In this document: positions 15,691-24,851 of the stretch, one piece after another
Layout of the letters: every line of letters starts with the position of its first letter
Numbering within the stretch: the stretch's first letter is position 1
Assembly (NCBI GenBank): GCA_030680835.1
Contig: JAUXUD010000057.1
Coordinates: 88,855 to 152,854, forward strand
From: Bacteroidota bacterium
GTDB taxonomy: Bacteria > Bacteroidota > Bacteroidia > UKL13-3
Length of the DNA: 64,000 nt
Reading direction: 5' to 3'
The notes under the pieces: generated by a model
What the model was told of the DNA's origin: nothing
The model's database searches: none
What the model saw: only the letters and a program-made list of their open reading frames with translations
Program-made: the position numbers and the translations under genes

Positions 15691-17484
15691 TTAATGCTGA
15701 ATGAGGAACTTCATAAGTTGAGTACCTTCACTTCCTTTTACCTGTACAAAATAAATTCCGTTTTCTACGGCATCAGTGGCGATTTCAATTTCATTGGAAC
15801 CTTCAACCACATCCTTATTTTGTAAGATAACAACTTTGCCGTAATAATCGTGAATGGTACAACTGATTTGCTGGCTGCTACCCGACTGGTAATACAACTT
15901 TAAATTTGAACCTGATGGGTTCGGACCTAATATCAATTGTGGGGGTGTTTTGAATTTGCTTCCTACCCATTCGCTAAACAAGCCATTGTTTGTGGTGGTT
16001 GAGCAAACAGACTGCACCTTCCATTCGTAGTTTGTATTAGGTAAAAGATTCCCAATTGTTTTTGAGTTTACAGTCCAGAAAGTAGTTGTCCAGTTTAAGC
16101 TGTTTAAGGGTTTGTATTTTACATTAAAGCCCATTTTATTACTTGAATTCCAGCCTAAGGTAACGTGGCTGAATGAGTGAATAGTTGAACTTAGATTAGT
16201 AGGTGCCGGACAAGGATTAGGGGTGCCTCCCAGGGTGGTGAATGTTTTAAGAGCAGATAATGCACTGGTTATTTCCTTATTGGTTCCTGATGCACCTGCA
16301 CATACTGTTTGCACCTGATATTGATAAATTGTTCCCGGAGTTAAATTATTTAAAATAACATAATTTGTGCTGGTATTTACTGAAGTAAAGTGTTTGTCGG
16401 GGGTGATTGTAGCTTTAAAAATAACTTTATAAGCAATTGCACCACTAACCGGATTCCACATTATTTTGGCACTGTTTGAAGTTATTGCTTTTGCCGATAT
16501 CTCAGTGGGTACTGCACAGGGTTCTGGATGACTTCCGCCCAAAGTAACAAATGGCTTAATGGCAGAAAATGCACTTGTTATAAGCGTGTTGGTTCCTGAT
16601 TCGCCACAAACCGTTTGTACTTTAAACTCGTAGTTTGTGGCGGGGTTCAAACCCGAGAGATTTAAATAATTGGTAAGTGTATTTACCGTTGTGGAAGTTG
16701 TTGACTTTGTAGATTTGTAAACAACATTATAAGATTTTGCCCCGCTCACCGGATTCCAGGTTAAGCGTGCTGAGTTTGCTGTAATTTCTTTCGCAAGTAA
16801 ATCTACCGGAACGGCACAGGGATGTGTAGTGCCCGACAAGGTGCTAAAAGTTTTAACAGATGAGTAAGCACTTGTAATAACCAATCCTGCATTGCTTCCA
16901 CCACAAACTGTTTGAACTTTAAATTCATAGAGTGTAGCTGGACTTAAATTTGTTCTTATTAAGTAATTTACAGTTGTGTTAACTGTTGTATAAGCAACCG
17001 ATGAATTGGCAACTTTGTACATCACGTTATAAGAAGATGCGCCGCTTACAGCATTCCAAAATAATTTGGCCGAAGTTGCAGTAATTTCTTTGGCAAGCAA
17101 TTCAATGGGTACTGCGCAAGGATTTGTAGTGCCTGCTAAAGTGGTAAATGTAGCCACAGCCGGATTTGAATAAACAACAACACCATTGGATTCACAAACT
17201 TTTTGAACCTTTGCCATATAGGTGGTGTTGGCTGTAAGGTTTGCCAAAGTTGCCGTGCTGGTATTTGTATTTACAAATAAAATGGGCGCGTTTGCAGGTG
17301 TTGAAGCCTGATAAGAAATTTTATAACTGCTCACGGTGCTTGTCCCGCTCCAGCTCAATGTAGCCGATGCAGCAGTTATATTAGCAACCGTAAGTGTGGT
17401 GGGTGCCGGGCAAAGAACCTGCCCTGATAAATACATGCATGAAAAAGCAAAAGAAATAATCAAAGAGTAAATTTTTGTTTTCAT
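15691..17484 (-). CDS. Secreted fibronectin type III repeat protein with T9SS type-A sorting domain
   Basis: A 597-aa surface or extracellular protein. It has a signal peptide (about 1-21, ending SGQ), then five Fn3 domains of roughly 100 aa. Each domain opens with a CxxP motif (such as PCAVP) and has a second cysteine near its end (Q-x-V-C), suggesting one disulfide per domain. Domains 2-4 are near copies of one another (AKEITA-SAKL-WN-VSGA). The C-terminal 75 aa begin GPNPSGSNLKLYY and end FLIQH, matching type-A T9SS sorting domains that are cleaved by PorU after outer-membrane transit. Probable adhesin or binding protein; ligand unknown. Heptanucleotide array follows the stop. Confidence 0.85.
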   Translation of the reverse strand: MKTKIYSLIISFAFSCMYLSGQVLCPAPTTLTVANITAASATLSWSGTSTVSSYKISYQASTPANAPILFVNTNTSTATLANLTANTTYMAKVQKVCESNGVVVYSNPAVATFTTLAGTTNPCAVPIELLAKEITATSAKLFWNAVSGASSYNVMYKVANSSVAYTTVNTTVNYLIRTNLSPATLYEFKVQTVCGGSNAGLVITSAYSSVKTFSTLSGTTHPCAVPVDLLAKEITANSARLTWNPVSGAKSYNVVYKSTKSTTSTTVNTLTNYLNLSGLNPATNYEFKVQTVCGESGTNTLITSAFSAIKPFVTLGGSHPEPCAVPTEISAKAITSNSAKIMWNPVSGAIAYKVIFKATITPDKHFTSVNTSTNYVILNNLTPGTIYQYQVQTVCAGASGTNKEITSALSALKTFTTLGGTPNPCPAPTNLSSTIHSFSHVTLGWNSSNKMGFNVKYKPLNSLNWTTTFWTVNSKTIGNLLPNTNYEWKVQSVCSTTTNNGLFSEWVGSKFKTPPQLILGPNPSGSNLKLYYQSGSSQQISCTIHDYYGKVVILQNKDVVEGSNEIEIATDAVENGIYFVQVKGSEGTQLMKFLIQH

Positions 17485-17583
17485 AATGATTGGATTAATC
17501 CGATAAAGGTAGTTATAAGTATTTAATAGTCAAGTAAAATTTTGAATTTTTAATCCTCTGGGATGATTTGTGTATTTGGTTCA

Positions 17584-17605
17584 GGGCTGACACGTGTGTT
17601 AGCCC
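17584..17605. repeat. Imperfect palindrome upstream of fabG
   Basis: GGGCTGACAC (17584-17593) faces GTGTTAGCCC (17596-17605) with one mismatch and a two-base centre. It sits 68 bases before the fabG start, in sequence that could be read as an N-terminal extension of fabG but is not coding. GC-rich palindromes of this kind resemble dispersed REP-like elements; a regulatory role is possible. Confidence 0.55.
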
Positions 17606-17647
17606 CGTACAATTAAGTCGGCCCGTATATAATTATGTTTTTGTGGT

Positions 17648-17655
17648 TATATTTG
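17648..17655 (+). promoter_or_regulatory. Putative -7 promoter box of fabG
   Basis: TATATTTG matches TAnnTTTG and lies 17 bases before the fabG ATG at 17673, consistent with a leader of about ten bases. No clear -33 box. Confidence 0.42.
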
Positions 17656-17672
17656 CTCAAATATTATTTTAT

Positions 17673-18419
17673 ATGATGAACCTAAAGGGCAAAACGGCAA
17701 TAGTTACAGGTGCTTCGCGCGGAATTGGAAAGGGAATTGCGTTAAAACTGGCTCAGGCTGGAGCCAATATCGCATTTACCTATGTGAGTTCGGTTGAAAA
17801 GGCACTGGCATTTGAAACGGAATTAATCACCCTGGGTATCAAAGCAAAGGGGTATCAAAGCAATGCCGCCGAATTTGCTTCGGCCGAAAAATTAACAGAA
17901 GAAGTGGTAAAAGAATTTGGAACCATTGATATACTGGTGAACAATGCAGGCATTACCCGCGATAATCTGATGATGCGTATCAACGAACAAATGTGGGATG
18001 AAGTGCTGGATACTAATTTAAAATCGGCATTTGCCATGACCAAAGCCGTTATGCGGCCCATGATGAAAGCGCGGTCGGGTTCCATTATCAATATTACCTC
18101 CGTTGTTGGTTTAACGGGCAATGCCGGACAAACAAATTATGCTGCATCAAAAGCAGGAATGATCGGGCTTACCAAATCGGTTGCTAAAGAACTCGGTTCA
18201 CGCAATATACGCTGCAATGCCATTGCACCGGGTTTTATTGAAACCGAAATGACCGAAACGCTGAGTGATGAAACTCGTGCTGAATGGGTAAAAGGCATCG
18301 CTTTGAAAAGAGGCGGCAGTCCCGAAGATGTTGCCAACTGCGTTTTGTTTCTGGCCAGTGAGGCTTCGTCATATATCAGCGGACAAACATTAAACGTTTG
18401 TGGGGGTATGGTAATGTAA
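17673..18419 (+). CDS. fabG: 3-oxoacyl-[acyl-carrier-protein] reductase
   Basis: NADPH-dependent SDR enzyme reducing 3-oxoacyl-ACP in fatty acid elongation. Length is 248 aa from ATG 17673 (a second ATG at 17676 is equally possible). A longer open frame from 17568 would add 35 residues lacking any family match and spanning a palindrome, so it was rejected. Motifs: TGASRGIGKG cofactor loop near the N-terminus, NNAGITRDNLMMR, catalytic Ser in NITSVVG, and YAASKAG with catalytic Tyr and Lys. The C-terminal SGQTLNVCGGMVM is typical of FabG. Followed after 46 bases by the VWA gene on the same strand. Confidence 0.95.
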   Translation: MMNLKGKTAIVTGASRGIGKGIALKLAQAGANIAFTYVSSVEKALAFETELITLGIKAKGYQSNAAEFASAEKLTEEVVKEFGTIDILVNNAGITRDNLMMRINEQMWDEVLDTNLKSAFAMTKAVMRPMMKARSGSIINITSVVGLTGNAGQTNYAASKAGMIGLTKSVAKELGSRNIRCNAIAPGFIETEMTETLSDETRAEWVKGIALKRGGSPEDVANCVLFLASEASSYISGQTLNVCGGMVM

Positions 18420-18465
18420 TACCCCAATAAACGATCTATGTTAAACCTACCTTTAAATAAATTTA

Positions 18466-20550
18466 ATGAGCTTTAGTGTAAATTATCCCTGGTTATTAAT
18501 GCTAGCCAGCCTTGTACTGGCAACTGGCGGAAGCTTTTTTTTATATTATAATAATCCCTTAAAAATAACAAACAGGTATGTCAGGCTTGCATTATACATG
18601 CTCAGATTTACACTGATTTTTTTTCTGTGTTTTTTGTTATTGGGCCCGCTGTTTAAATTTATCAGTCAAAAAACAGAAAAGCCCATAGTTGTACTTGCGC
18701 TCGATAATAGTCAGTCGATTATAAACAACAAAGATTTGGCTTATTATAAGGATACATTTTTAAAAGAAATAGAAAAACTTAAACAACAACTCGCCAAAAA
18801 ATATGACCTGCAATTAATTACTTTTGGCCAAACACAAACTCCAAACGGTACGCTCAGCTATAACGAAAAGCAAAGCAATATTTCTGATGCTTTGAATTCG
18901 GTTCAGAACAAAAATTACAATTTAAATTTAGCAGCCGTTATTTTGGCCAGTGATGGCATATACAACCGGGGCAGCAATCCCCTGTATGCCGAAAATAAAT
19001 CAAAAAGTATTATTTACACCATTGCCCTTGGCGATACGCTACAGAGAAGAGATGCACTGATAAAACAGGTAAAGTACAATCAGTTGGTATATGCAGGTAA
19101 TGCTTTTGAAACTGAGGTTGAACTCAAGTCGTTTTTTTGTAATAATGAAAGCCTTGTACTATCGGTAAGTGAAAACGGAAAATTGATTACAAGCCGGCAA
19201 ATAAAAGTGAACAGCAATTCGTTTTTTGCGGGAGTTCCGGTTACTTTGCCTGCAGCACAGGAAGGACTGCATGTTTATAGCATCTCAATACAAAAGTTGA
19301 ATAACGAAATAAGTTACGTAAATAATGAAGCCCGCATTCAGGTGAATGTGATTAAGACCAAACAAAAAATATTTTTACTGGCCCAAACGCCGCATCCTGA
19401 TGTTTCGGCGATTCGCCAATGTTTGGCATCAAATCTCAATTACGAGGTAAAATTTTCCCTGCTCAGTGATTATAACAATGAGTGGATGGATGAAGCTAGC
19501 TTGTTTATCTTACATCAGTTACCGGGATTAAGGGGTGAGGGCTACAATCTGGTTGCACAGCTTAATAAAAAAAACATGCCTGTATTTTTTATTATTGGCA
19601 GGCAAAGTGGTTTAAATGTATTGGCGCAATTGTCGGCATTGCAGGTTGCAGGCCCTCCCGAAAATTTTAATGAGGCACAGAGTTATTACAATCCGAATTT
19701 TAATTTGTTTCAGCCCGAACCAAACCAGCAGGAAATGTTTGGCAAACTGGCTCCTTTAATAACGCCCTATGGAACTTATAAAATTCCGAACGATGCTGCA
19801 ATATTTATGTATCAGCAAATAGGTTATGTAAAAACCACTGCACCGCTTTTATTTTTTTCGCAAAGCAAGGGCGTTCAGAGTGCTTATTTTTGCGGCGAAG
19901 GATTTTGGCGCTGGCACCTGCAGGATTTTATGTTAAACGGGAATCATGAATTCACGCAAAGCCTGCTGAATAAAACCATACGTCTTGTGGCCGGTAAAAA
20001 TGATAAAAGCAGGTTCAGGGTAAATACGGCAAAAAATATCTTTGATGAAAATGAACCGGTTCAGGTTGAAGTTGAATTGTATAATGATGCCTATGAATTA
20101 ATCAATGAACCGGAAGTTTCAATTGTATTCCTCAATGAGAACGGAAAAAAATACGCTTACAATTTTAGCAAAACGGAAAAGGCGTATCAGCTGGAAACCG
20201 GCAATTTGCCTCCGGGCATTTATCAATATGAAGCAAAAGTATCGGGCAGTAATAAATATGAGAAAAAAACCGGAAAGTTTACCGTAAGTGCTTTACAGGC
20301 CGAATTTTTACAAACCCGGGCCGATCATCAGCTCTTGTATAACCTGGCCGAACAAAATGGAGGCAGCATGTTTTACCCGCATCAGCTGGATGATTTGTAT
20401 AAGGAGTTAACAAAGAATGAAAATATCAAACCTGTAATTTTTGAACAAAATGAAGTGAAAGAGCTGATGCACCAAAAATGGATTTTCGCATTGCTTATAC
20501 TAATGATGAGCAGTGAATGGTTCATCCGAAAATGGAATGGTTTTATTTAG
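18466..20550 (+). CDS. VWA-domain membrane protein, function unknown
   Basis: A 694-aa protein with two N-terminal transmembrane segments (about 8-27 and 41-66), a periplasmic von Willebrand A-like domain whose strand carries the metal-site motif DNSQS (D80, S82, S84) and the later LASDGIYNRGS, further beta-rich periplasmic domains, and one C-terminal transmembrane segment (about 672-690). The overall plan resembles uncharacterised Bacteroidota VWA membrane proteins and not the BatA/BatB type. It likely holds a protein complex in the periplasm; partners unknown. It probably shares a transcript with fabG. Its 3-prime end overlaps the convergent glycosyltransferase gene by 8 bases. Confidence 0.7.
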   Translation: MSFSVNYPWLLMLASLVLATGGSFFLYYNNPLKITNRYVRLALYMLRFTLIFFLCFLLLGPLFKFISQKTEKPIVVLALDNSQSIINNKDLAYYKDTFLKEIEKLKQQLAKKYDLQLITFGQTQTPNGTLSYNEKQSNISDALNSVQNKNYNLNLAAVILASDGIYNRGSNPLYAENKSKSIIYTIALGDTLQRRDALIKQVKYNQLVYAGNAFETEVELKSFFCNNESLVLSVSENGKLITSRQIKVNSNSFFAGVPVTLPAAQEGLHVYSISIQKLNNEISYVNNEARIQVNVIKTKQKIFLLAQTPHPDVSAIRQCLASNLNYEVKFSLLSDYNNEWMDEASLFILHQLPGLRGEGYNLVAQLNKKNMPVFFIIGRQSGLNVLAQLSALQVAGPPENFNEAQSYYNPNFNLFQPEPNQQEMFGKLAPLITPYGTYKIPNDAAIFMYQQIGYVKTTAPLLFFSQSKGVQSAYFCGEGFWRWHLQDFMLNGNHEFTQSLLNKTIRLVAGKNDKSRFRVNTAKNIFDENEPVQVEVELYNDAYELINEPEVSIVFLNENGKKYAYNFSKTEKAYQLETGNLPPGIYQYEAKVSGSNKYEKKTGKFTVSALQAEFLQTRADHQLLYNLAEQNGGSMFYPHQLDDLYKELTKNENIKPVIFEQNEVKELMHQKWIFALLILMMSSEWFIRKWNGFI

Positions 20551-21769
20551 AGTCAACAAAATTTTCTATGATTCCTTCGAGCTTTTTGATACGCATTCTC
20601 CACGAATTGTCTTTGGCAACCTGCATTCTTTTTGCCAGTTGCTCCTGCGGATTTTCTTTCAATGCTTTTTTAATGCATTCAATAAATTGTTCATGTGTAT
20701 CGGCCAAATAAATTACATCGGCAAACGCTGCGATGTCTTTGCTAAAATTACTGGAAACACAAGGAATTCCGGCAGCCAGGTATTCATTAATTTTTAGCGG
20801 ATAAATACCCGCGGTAAGCGAATTGCTTTTATATGGAATAACTGCCACTTTACTGTATTTTAAATAAGCCGGTAATTGTTCTATTAGCCTTGAACCGATA
20901 AAGTGTAAATTGGAAATCTTATCCAGACCATATTTATGCAGGTCTGATTCTACATAAGTTCCAACAAACAAAATTTCATAATCTGTAAACGCTTCGGTAA
21001 TTTTCTTTACCAGTTCATGATCGAGTCGTAAGTCGCTGTAGTGCCCGGTATAAATAATTACGGGTTTGGTAAAATCATAAAATTCAGCGGGCTTTTCAAA
21101 AGGTTTGTTTATGGCGTTTTCAAAGGTATCATAGTCGGCCGCATTGGCAAGTAAATGTACTTCTCTGTGGTGTGCCCATGCATGCCGCTCACACAATTTG
21201 GTTGAGGTTCCAATGGCAATATCGCAGCCTTTCATGGCAATTTCTTCTGCATGTATTCCGTGTCTGGCTATATAGGGTTCTTCACTTATTTCATCGAGCG
21301 ACTGGTATATACTGGCCAAAGGCCGGGGCTTGATAAACGCCGGCACGTACGGACACAAAACCGGATGAAACGAATTGAAAAAGATATAGTTTTTAACCTG
21401 ATAATCTTTAATGATTTGTTTGATTACCCGGTTAACAACATAGTTATTGTATCTGTTGAGCCAGTTATAGATTTTACCTTCTGGCAGAAAATTGAGCGGA
21501 AGCGAAATCAAGGGGGTAACCTGAATAAAACTGCATTGTTCAAACTGAATGGTATGGTATATATCCCTGCCCAAAAACAGGGCTTTTAGTTTTCTTTTAA
21601 AAGCCGGGTTGCGCCATTCGTGTTTAACATCCTTGAAACTGTACGGACGATCGATATAAAAAACCCGGTTGCTTTTAGCCCATTCTTTGGCCCAGGCAAC
21701 TGAAACAGAAGAAAGGGTATAATCACTTCGTGTCAGTCCAAACATAAATACATCATAAGGGGGCAACAT
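20543..21769 (-). CDS. Glycosyltransferase, GT-B fold, paralogue A
   Basis: A 408-aa glycosyltransferase from ATG 21769; a GTG two codons upstream (21775) is an alternative. The N-terminus YDVFMFGLTRSDY...AKEWAKSNRVFYIDRP and the C-terminal donor-site region PLKINEYLAAGIPCVSSNFSKDIAAFAD resemble GT4-type enzymes that act in surface polysaccharide or glycolipid synthesis. It is clearly homologous along its whole length to the next gene upstream (shared [41 protein letters not shown]). No transmembrane segment. Acceptor and sugar unknown. The 3-prime end overlaps the VWA gene. Confidence 0.8.
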   Translation of the reverse strand: MLPPYDVFMFGLTRSDYTLSSVSVAWAKEWAKSNRVFYIDRPYSFKDVKHEWRNPAFKRKLKALFLGRDIYHTIQFEQCSFIQVTPLISLPLNFLPEGKIYNWLNRYNNYVVNRVIKQIIKDYQVKNYIFFNSFHPVLCPYVPAFIKPRPLASIYQSLDEISEEPYIARHGIHAEEIAMKGCDIAIGTSTKLCERHAWAHHREVHLLANAADYDTFENAINKPFEKPAEFYDFTKPVIIYTGHYSDLRLDHELVKKITEAFTDYEILFVGTYVESDLHKYGLDKISNLHFIGSRLIEQLPAYLKYSKVAVIPYKSNSLTAGIYPLKINEYLAAGIPCVSSNFSKDIAAFADVIYLADTHEQFIECIKKALKENPQEQLAKRMQVAKDNSWRMRIKKLEGIIENFVDSK

Positions 21770-21778
21770 ACGCACTGA

Positions 21779-23002
21779 TTAATTTGAGGTGATACGTTTC
21801 GTAAAAATATTTTCCATATGTTCAACGCGCCGTTTCCATGTATTTTTTGCAGCGGTTTCAAAGCGGGTATTCTTTAAATTTTCATTGTCGTTATCCATGG
21901 CTATCTGAATACTGTCAATAAATTCGTCATAGGTATCGGCTATATATATGATTTCTGAAAACCCATCCAGGTCCTCACTGAAATGGGTAGTAACAACAGG
22001 CTTTCCCATAGCCAGATATTCATTTAATTTTAAGGGATACACACTTTTATTGAGTTCATTACATAAGTAGGGTATTATGGTAACATTCGCTGTATTTAAG
22101 TAGCCCGGCATCGATTCATACCTTCTGTTTCCCAGAATAATGAGGTTACTGATATGCTCAAGTCTGTAATTCAACAAGTCCCTTTCTTCGTAGGTACCAA
22201 CCATTACCACCAAATAATGGGGATAGGTTTCGCATATCAGTTTTAACAACTGGTAATCGATGCGTATAGCACTCAGGTACCCGCAAAACATAATTATTTT
22301 TGTATCCCCAATGTTTAACAGATCATAGGGTTTTTGAACAGAATGCACCCGGGCCGCTTCATAAAATTCATAATCTACTCCATTCGGAATATAATGAATG
22401 TTTGATTTTTGCGAGATGAGTCTTTTAAACTGAAACCTCGAACTTACCAGTACAAAATCAGCAAACTCCAGCGCTTTTTCTTCGCCTGCAACTCCATGTT
22501 TGGATACATATTTGGAAAGTCTGATATTATTGGTAATATAATAAATATTGGCAAGGGGTTTGGGGCGAATATTAGTTAATACAGGTAAAAGAGCCGGGTT
22601 AAAATAATTGATATATATATAATTTTTGATTCCAAATTTCGCAATCATTTTTCTGATACAAGCCTTAACCACCCATTGGTTAAACCTGTTAAAAAAATTA
22701 AACACAAAACCTTTTGGTAAAAAATTAAGCGGTAAACAAAGTCCGGGAATTGCCACGGTAAAGTTTGAATAACCTGTATTTACACTGATAAAGGGTTTAT
22801 GCCTGAATAATATGGCATTGATTCTTTTTTTCAGATCAAAAGTTTCATAATCATTAAACAGATCCTTGATTGAAAAAGGTCTGTCGACAAAAAACACCCG
22901 GTGATGGCGGCTAAATTCTTTTGCAAATGCCAGGGAAGAACCCGACATGGGGTGATCCCAGCGAGTAAGAGAAAAGATAATTATATCGTAATCGGCGTTC
23001 AT
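21779..23002 (-). CDS. Glycosyltransferase, GT-B fold, paralogue B
   Basis: A 407-aa enzyme of the same family as the downstream neighbour, from which it is separated by only a few bases. Shared landmarks are the N-terminal [45 protein letters not shown] and the C-terminal [26 protein letters not shown] block carrying the glutamate that contacts the nucleotide sugar in GT4 enzymes. The ATG overlaps the 3-prime end of tdk by 4 bases, so tdk and both glycosyltransferases form one operon. Divergence between the paralogues suggests different acceptor or donor specificity in one pathway. Confidence 0.82.
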   Translation of the reverse strand: MNADYDIIIFSLTRWDHPMSGSSLAFAKEFSRHHRVFFVDRPFSIKDLFNDYETFDLKKRINAILFRHKPFISVNTGYSNFTVAIPGLCLPLNFLPKGFVFNFFNRFNQWVVKACIRKMIAKFGIKNYIYINYFNPALLPVLTNIRPKPLANIYYITNNIRLSKYVSKHGVAGEEKALEFADFVLVSSRFQFKRLISQKSNIHYIPNGVDYEFYEAARVHSVQKPYDLLNIGDTKIIMFCGYLSAIRIDYQLLKLICETYPHYLVVMVGTYEERDLLNYRLEHISNLIILGNRRYESMPGYLNTANVTIIPYLCNELNKSVYPLKLNEYLAMGKPVVTTHFSEDLDGFSEIIYIADTYDEFIDSIQIAMDNDNENLKNTRFETAAKNTWKRRVEHMENIFTKRITSN

Positions 23003-23595
23003 AATTCCTTTTGCATACCCAGGTTAAAACAATTCCGGCAACGTGCATCATAGGTATCTTTTTCACCCAGCATTATGAGGTTGTTATTTTGCACTTTTCT
23101 AAAGGTATGGGTTGCCAGATCACCGCAAATTACACAAATTGCGTGCACCTTGGTAACATATTCTGCAACCGCCATTAACCGGGGCATCATGCCAAAAGGT
23201 TTCCCCAGGTAATCCATATCCAATCCGGCCACTATAACCCTGATGCCCTGTTCCGCCAGTTTTTCGCAAACATAAACCAGCTGGTCGTCAAAAAACTGGG
23301 CCTCGTCAATTCCTACCACATCTGCATCATTAGCCATTAAAAGAATATTTAATGAACTCGAAACCGGTGTTGAAGGAATTGCGTTTTCATTGTGTGATAC
23401 TACGTTTACTTCATCATACCTTGTATCCAGGGCCGGTTTAAAAATCTCTATTTTCTGGTTTGCAATTTTTGCCCGCTTTATCCTGCGTATCAGTTCTTCT
23501 GTTTTTCCCGAAAACATGGAACCGCATACCACTTCTATCCATCCTTTTCGCTGATGTGGGTGGTATCGCGGTTCAATAAACATTTCTTCGGACAT
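22999..23595 (-). CDS. tdk: Thymidine kinase (type II, zinc-binding)
   Basis: Phosphorylates thymidine in the salvage pathway. The 198 aa show P-loop [17 protein letters not shown] (catalytic glutamate region), the lasso-domain signature [13 protein letters not shown], and the zinc cysteines CVIC and CRNC. Length is normal. It begins at ATG 23595 and its end overlaps the next gene by 4 bases, so it leads an operon with two glycosyltransferases of unrelated function. Confidence 0.96.
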   Translation of the reverse strand: MSEEMFIEPRYHPHQRKGWIEVVCGSMFSGKTEELIRRIKRAKIANQKIEIFKPALDTRYDEVNVVSHNENAIPSTPVSSSLNILLMANDADVVGIDEAQFFDDQLVYVCEKLAEQGIRVIVAGLDMDYLGKPFGMMPRLMAVAEYVTKVHAICVICGDLATHTFRKVQNNNLIMLGEKDTYDARCRNCFNLGMQKEL

Positions 23596-23695
23596 AAGTG
23601 TGCTTTTAAGTATGCTAATTTGTCAACTAATATCTAAAATTGTTGATTAATCTTTGTTAAGAATTCTCAAATTTGCATCAATAATACCTAAAGTC

Positions 23696-24598
23696 ATGAA
23701 TTCCTTACAATTAGTTAGTAAAATAAAATCAAAAGCTGACGATATAAATCAAAATATTCGTCAGATTCTGGATCCGGGTCTCAGTTTGACCAGCATAGAA
23801 AAGGAATTATTGAAAAAACAATGTCTCGATTTGTACGAACTTTTAATGAAACTTAAAAGTGAATCTGACGAATTGGAAGAAAAATTGGCTGCTAAATTAC
23901 CTCTTGCAGAAATTCAAAAACCGCTTGAAAAACCACTTTCGGATCTTCCAAAAAACATTGAATCCATTCGCGTTGAAAATACTGTAATTACCGAAAAACC
24001 ATTACAAGTTGACAGTTTTAAAGAAGTTATGAGCTGGGCTGAACATCATGAAGAAACATTGGATTCAATAGAACAAAAAGTAGAATTAAACATTGAAGCC
24101 CACATTGAAATTGAAAATGAAACGATTTCGGATACAAAAATCCAAAACACGGAACCGTCCATAGATATCAACTTTGAAAAAGCACTGGAAAACAAACGGA
24201 TTCAATACACGGTGATGCCCGATTCCGACAACAACCGGAATGAAGAAGCCAAACCTGCGATTCTCAATGCGGTTTTAATAGAAAAAGAAATCAGTTATAA
24301 TGAACGGATTGCACAAAAAATTCAGGCAAATCCGGTTCCATTAGCTGACAAAACCATTGAAGCCCCGATTGATAATTTAAAGACTGCTATTAACCTCAAC
24401 AAGAAAATTGCATTTGTAAACGAATTGTTTAAGGAAAATGTAGTTGAGTATGCAAAAGCAATTGATAAAATGAACAATGCAGAAGATCGTACCTATGCAC
24501 TACAGATTTTTAATGAACTCAAACAATTTTATCAATGGCAACATTCAAATGAGTTGGTTCAGGAATTGGAAAAAATGGTAAAACGCAGGTATATGTAA
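23696..24598 (+). CDS. Bacteroidota coiled-coil protein of unknown function
   Basis: A 300-aa protein from ATG 23696; a TTG at 23654 would add 14 residues. The N-terminal 90 residues are heptad-rich and probably coiled coil (KIKSKADDINQNIRQIL, KLKSESDELEEKLAAKL). A long acidic low-complexity middle follows, then a C-terminal helical domain of about 60 residues (INLNKKIAFVNELFKEN...YALQIFNELKQFYQW) that resembles a domain I associate with conserved Bacteroidota proteins of unknown role. No signal peptide or transmembrane segment, so cytosolic. Divergent from tdk. A long heptanucleotide array and a terminator follow. Confidence 0.65.
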   Translation: MNSLQLVSKIKSKADDINQNIRQILDPGLSLTSIEKELLKKQCLDLYELLMKLKSESDELEEKLAAKLPLAEIQKPLEKPLSDLPKNIESIRVENTVITEKPLQVDSFKEVMSWAEHHEETLDSIEQKVELNIEAHIEIENETISDTKIQNTEPSIDINFEKALENKRIQYTVMPDSDNNRNEEAKPAILNAVLIEKEISYNERIAQKIQANPVPLADKTIEAPIDNLKTAINLNKKIAFVNELFKENVVEYAKAIDKMNNAEDRTYALQIFNELKQFYQWQHSNELVQELEKMVKRRYM

Positions 24599-24609
24599 AT
24601 GTACGCTTG

Positions 24610-24635
24610 CCTGCCGTAACTTTAGTGAAGGCAGG
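24610..24635. repeat. CCTGCC/GGCAGG inverted repeat
   Basis: CCTGCC (24610-24615) faces GGCAGG (24630-24635) around a 14-base loop containing CTTTAG. It begins 12 bases after the stop of the preceding gene and its last base is the first base of the heptanucleotide array. A related CTGCC/GGCAG hairpin lies at 3936-3949. Confidence 0.6.
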
Positions 24636-24795
24636 ATGTACGATGTACGATGTACGATGTATGATGTACAATGTACGATGTACGATGTACAATGTACGAT
24701 GTACGATGTATGATGTATGATATACGATGTACGATGTATGATGTACGATGTACGATGTATGATGTACGATTTAGATTTTAGGATTTAGGATTTAA
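24635..24795. repeat. Heptanucleotide array, 23 units of GATGTAC type
   Basis: 161 bases, exactly 23 x 7 in uninterrupted phase. The first 19 units are GATGTAC or single/double variants (GATGTAT, AATGTAC, GATATAC); the last four drift to GATTTAG, ATTTTAG, GATTTAG, GATTTAA. Lies between two convergent genes, directly before a strong hairpin terminator. No spacers. The graded divergence at one end suggests growth by slippage from one edge. Confidence 0.92.
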
Positions 24796-24799
24796 AACA

Positions 24800-24834
24800 A
24801 AAAAGCCCATCACGAAAATCGTGATGGGCTTTTT
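24800..24834. terminator. Bidirectional intrinsic terminator
   Basis: AAAAGCCCATCACGA (24801-24815) pairs perfectly with TCGTGATGGGCTTTT (24819-24833) around a 3-base AAA loop, with A-tracts and T-tracts on both sides. It can terminate both the plus-strand coiled-coil gene and the minus-strand giant gene, whose stop is at 24852. Confidence 0.92.
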
Positions 24835-24851
24835 GTTGTTATGCCGGGTAT

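Noticed and set aside
17568..17672. N-terminal extension of fabG
   Set aside because: The added 35 residues match nothing in SDR proteins and span a palindrome and the putative -7 box; the ATG pair at 17673/17676 gives the normal length.
15578..24795. Tandem arrays as CRISPR
   Set aside because: Units are 7 bp without spacers and no cas genes are present.
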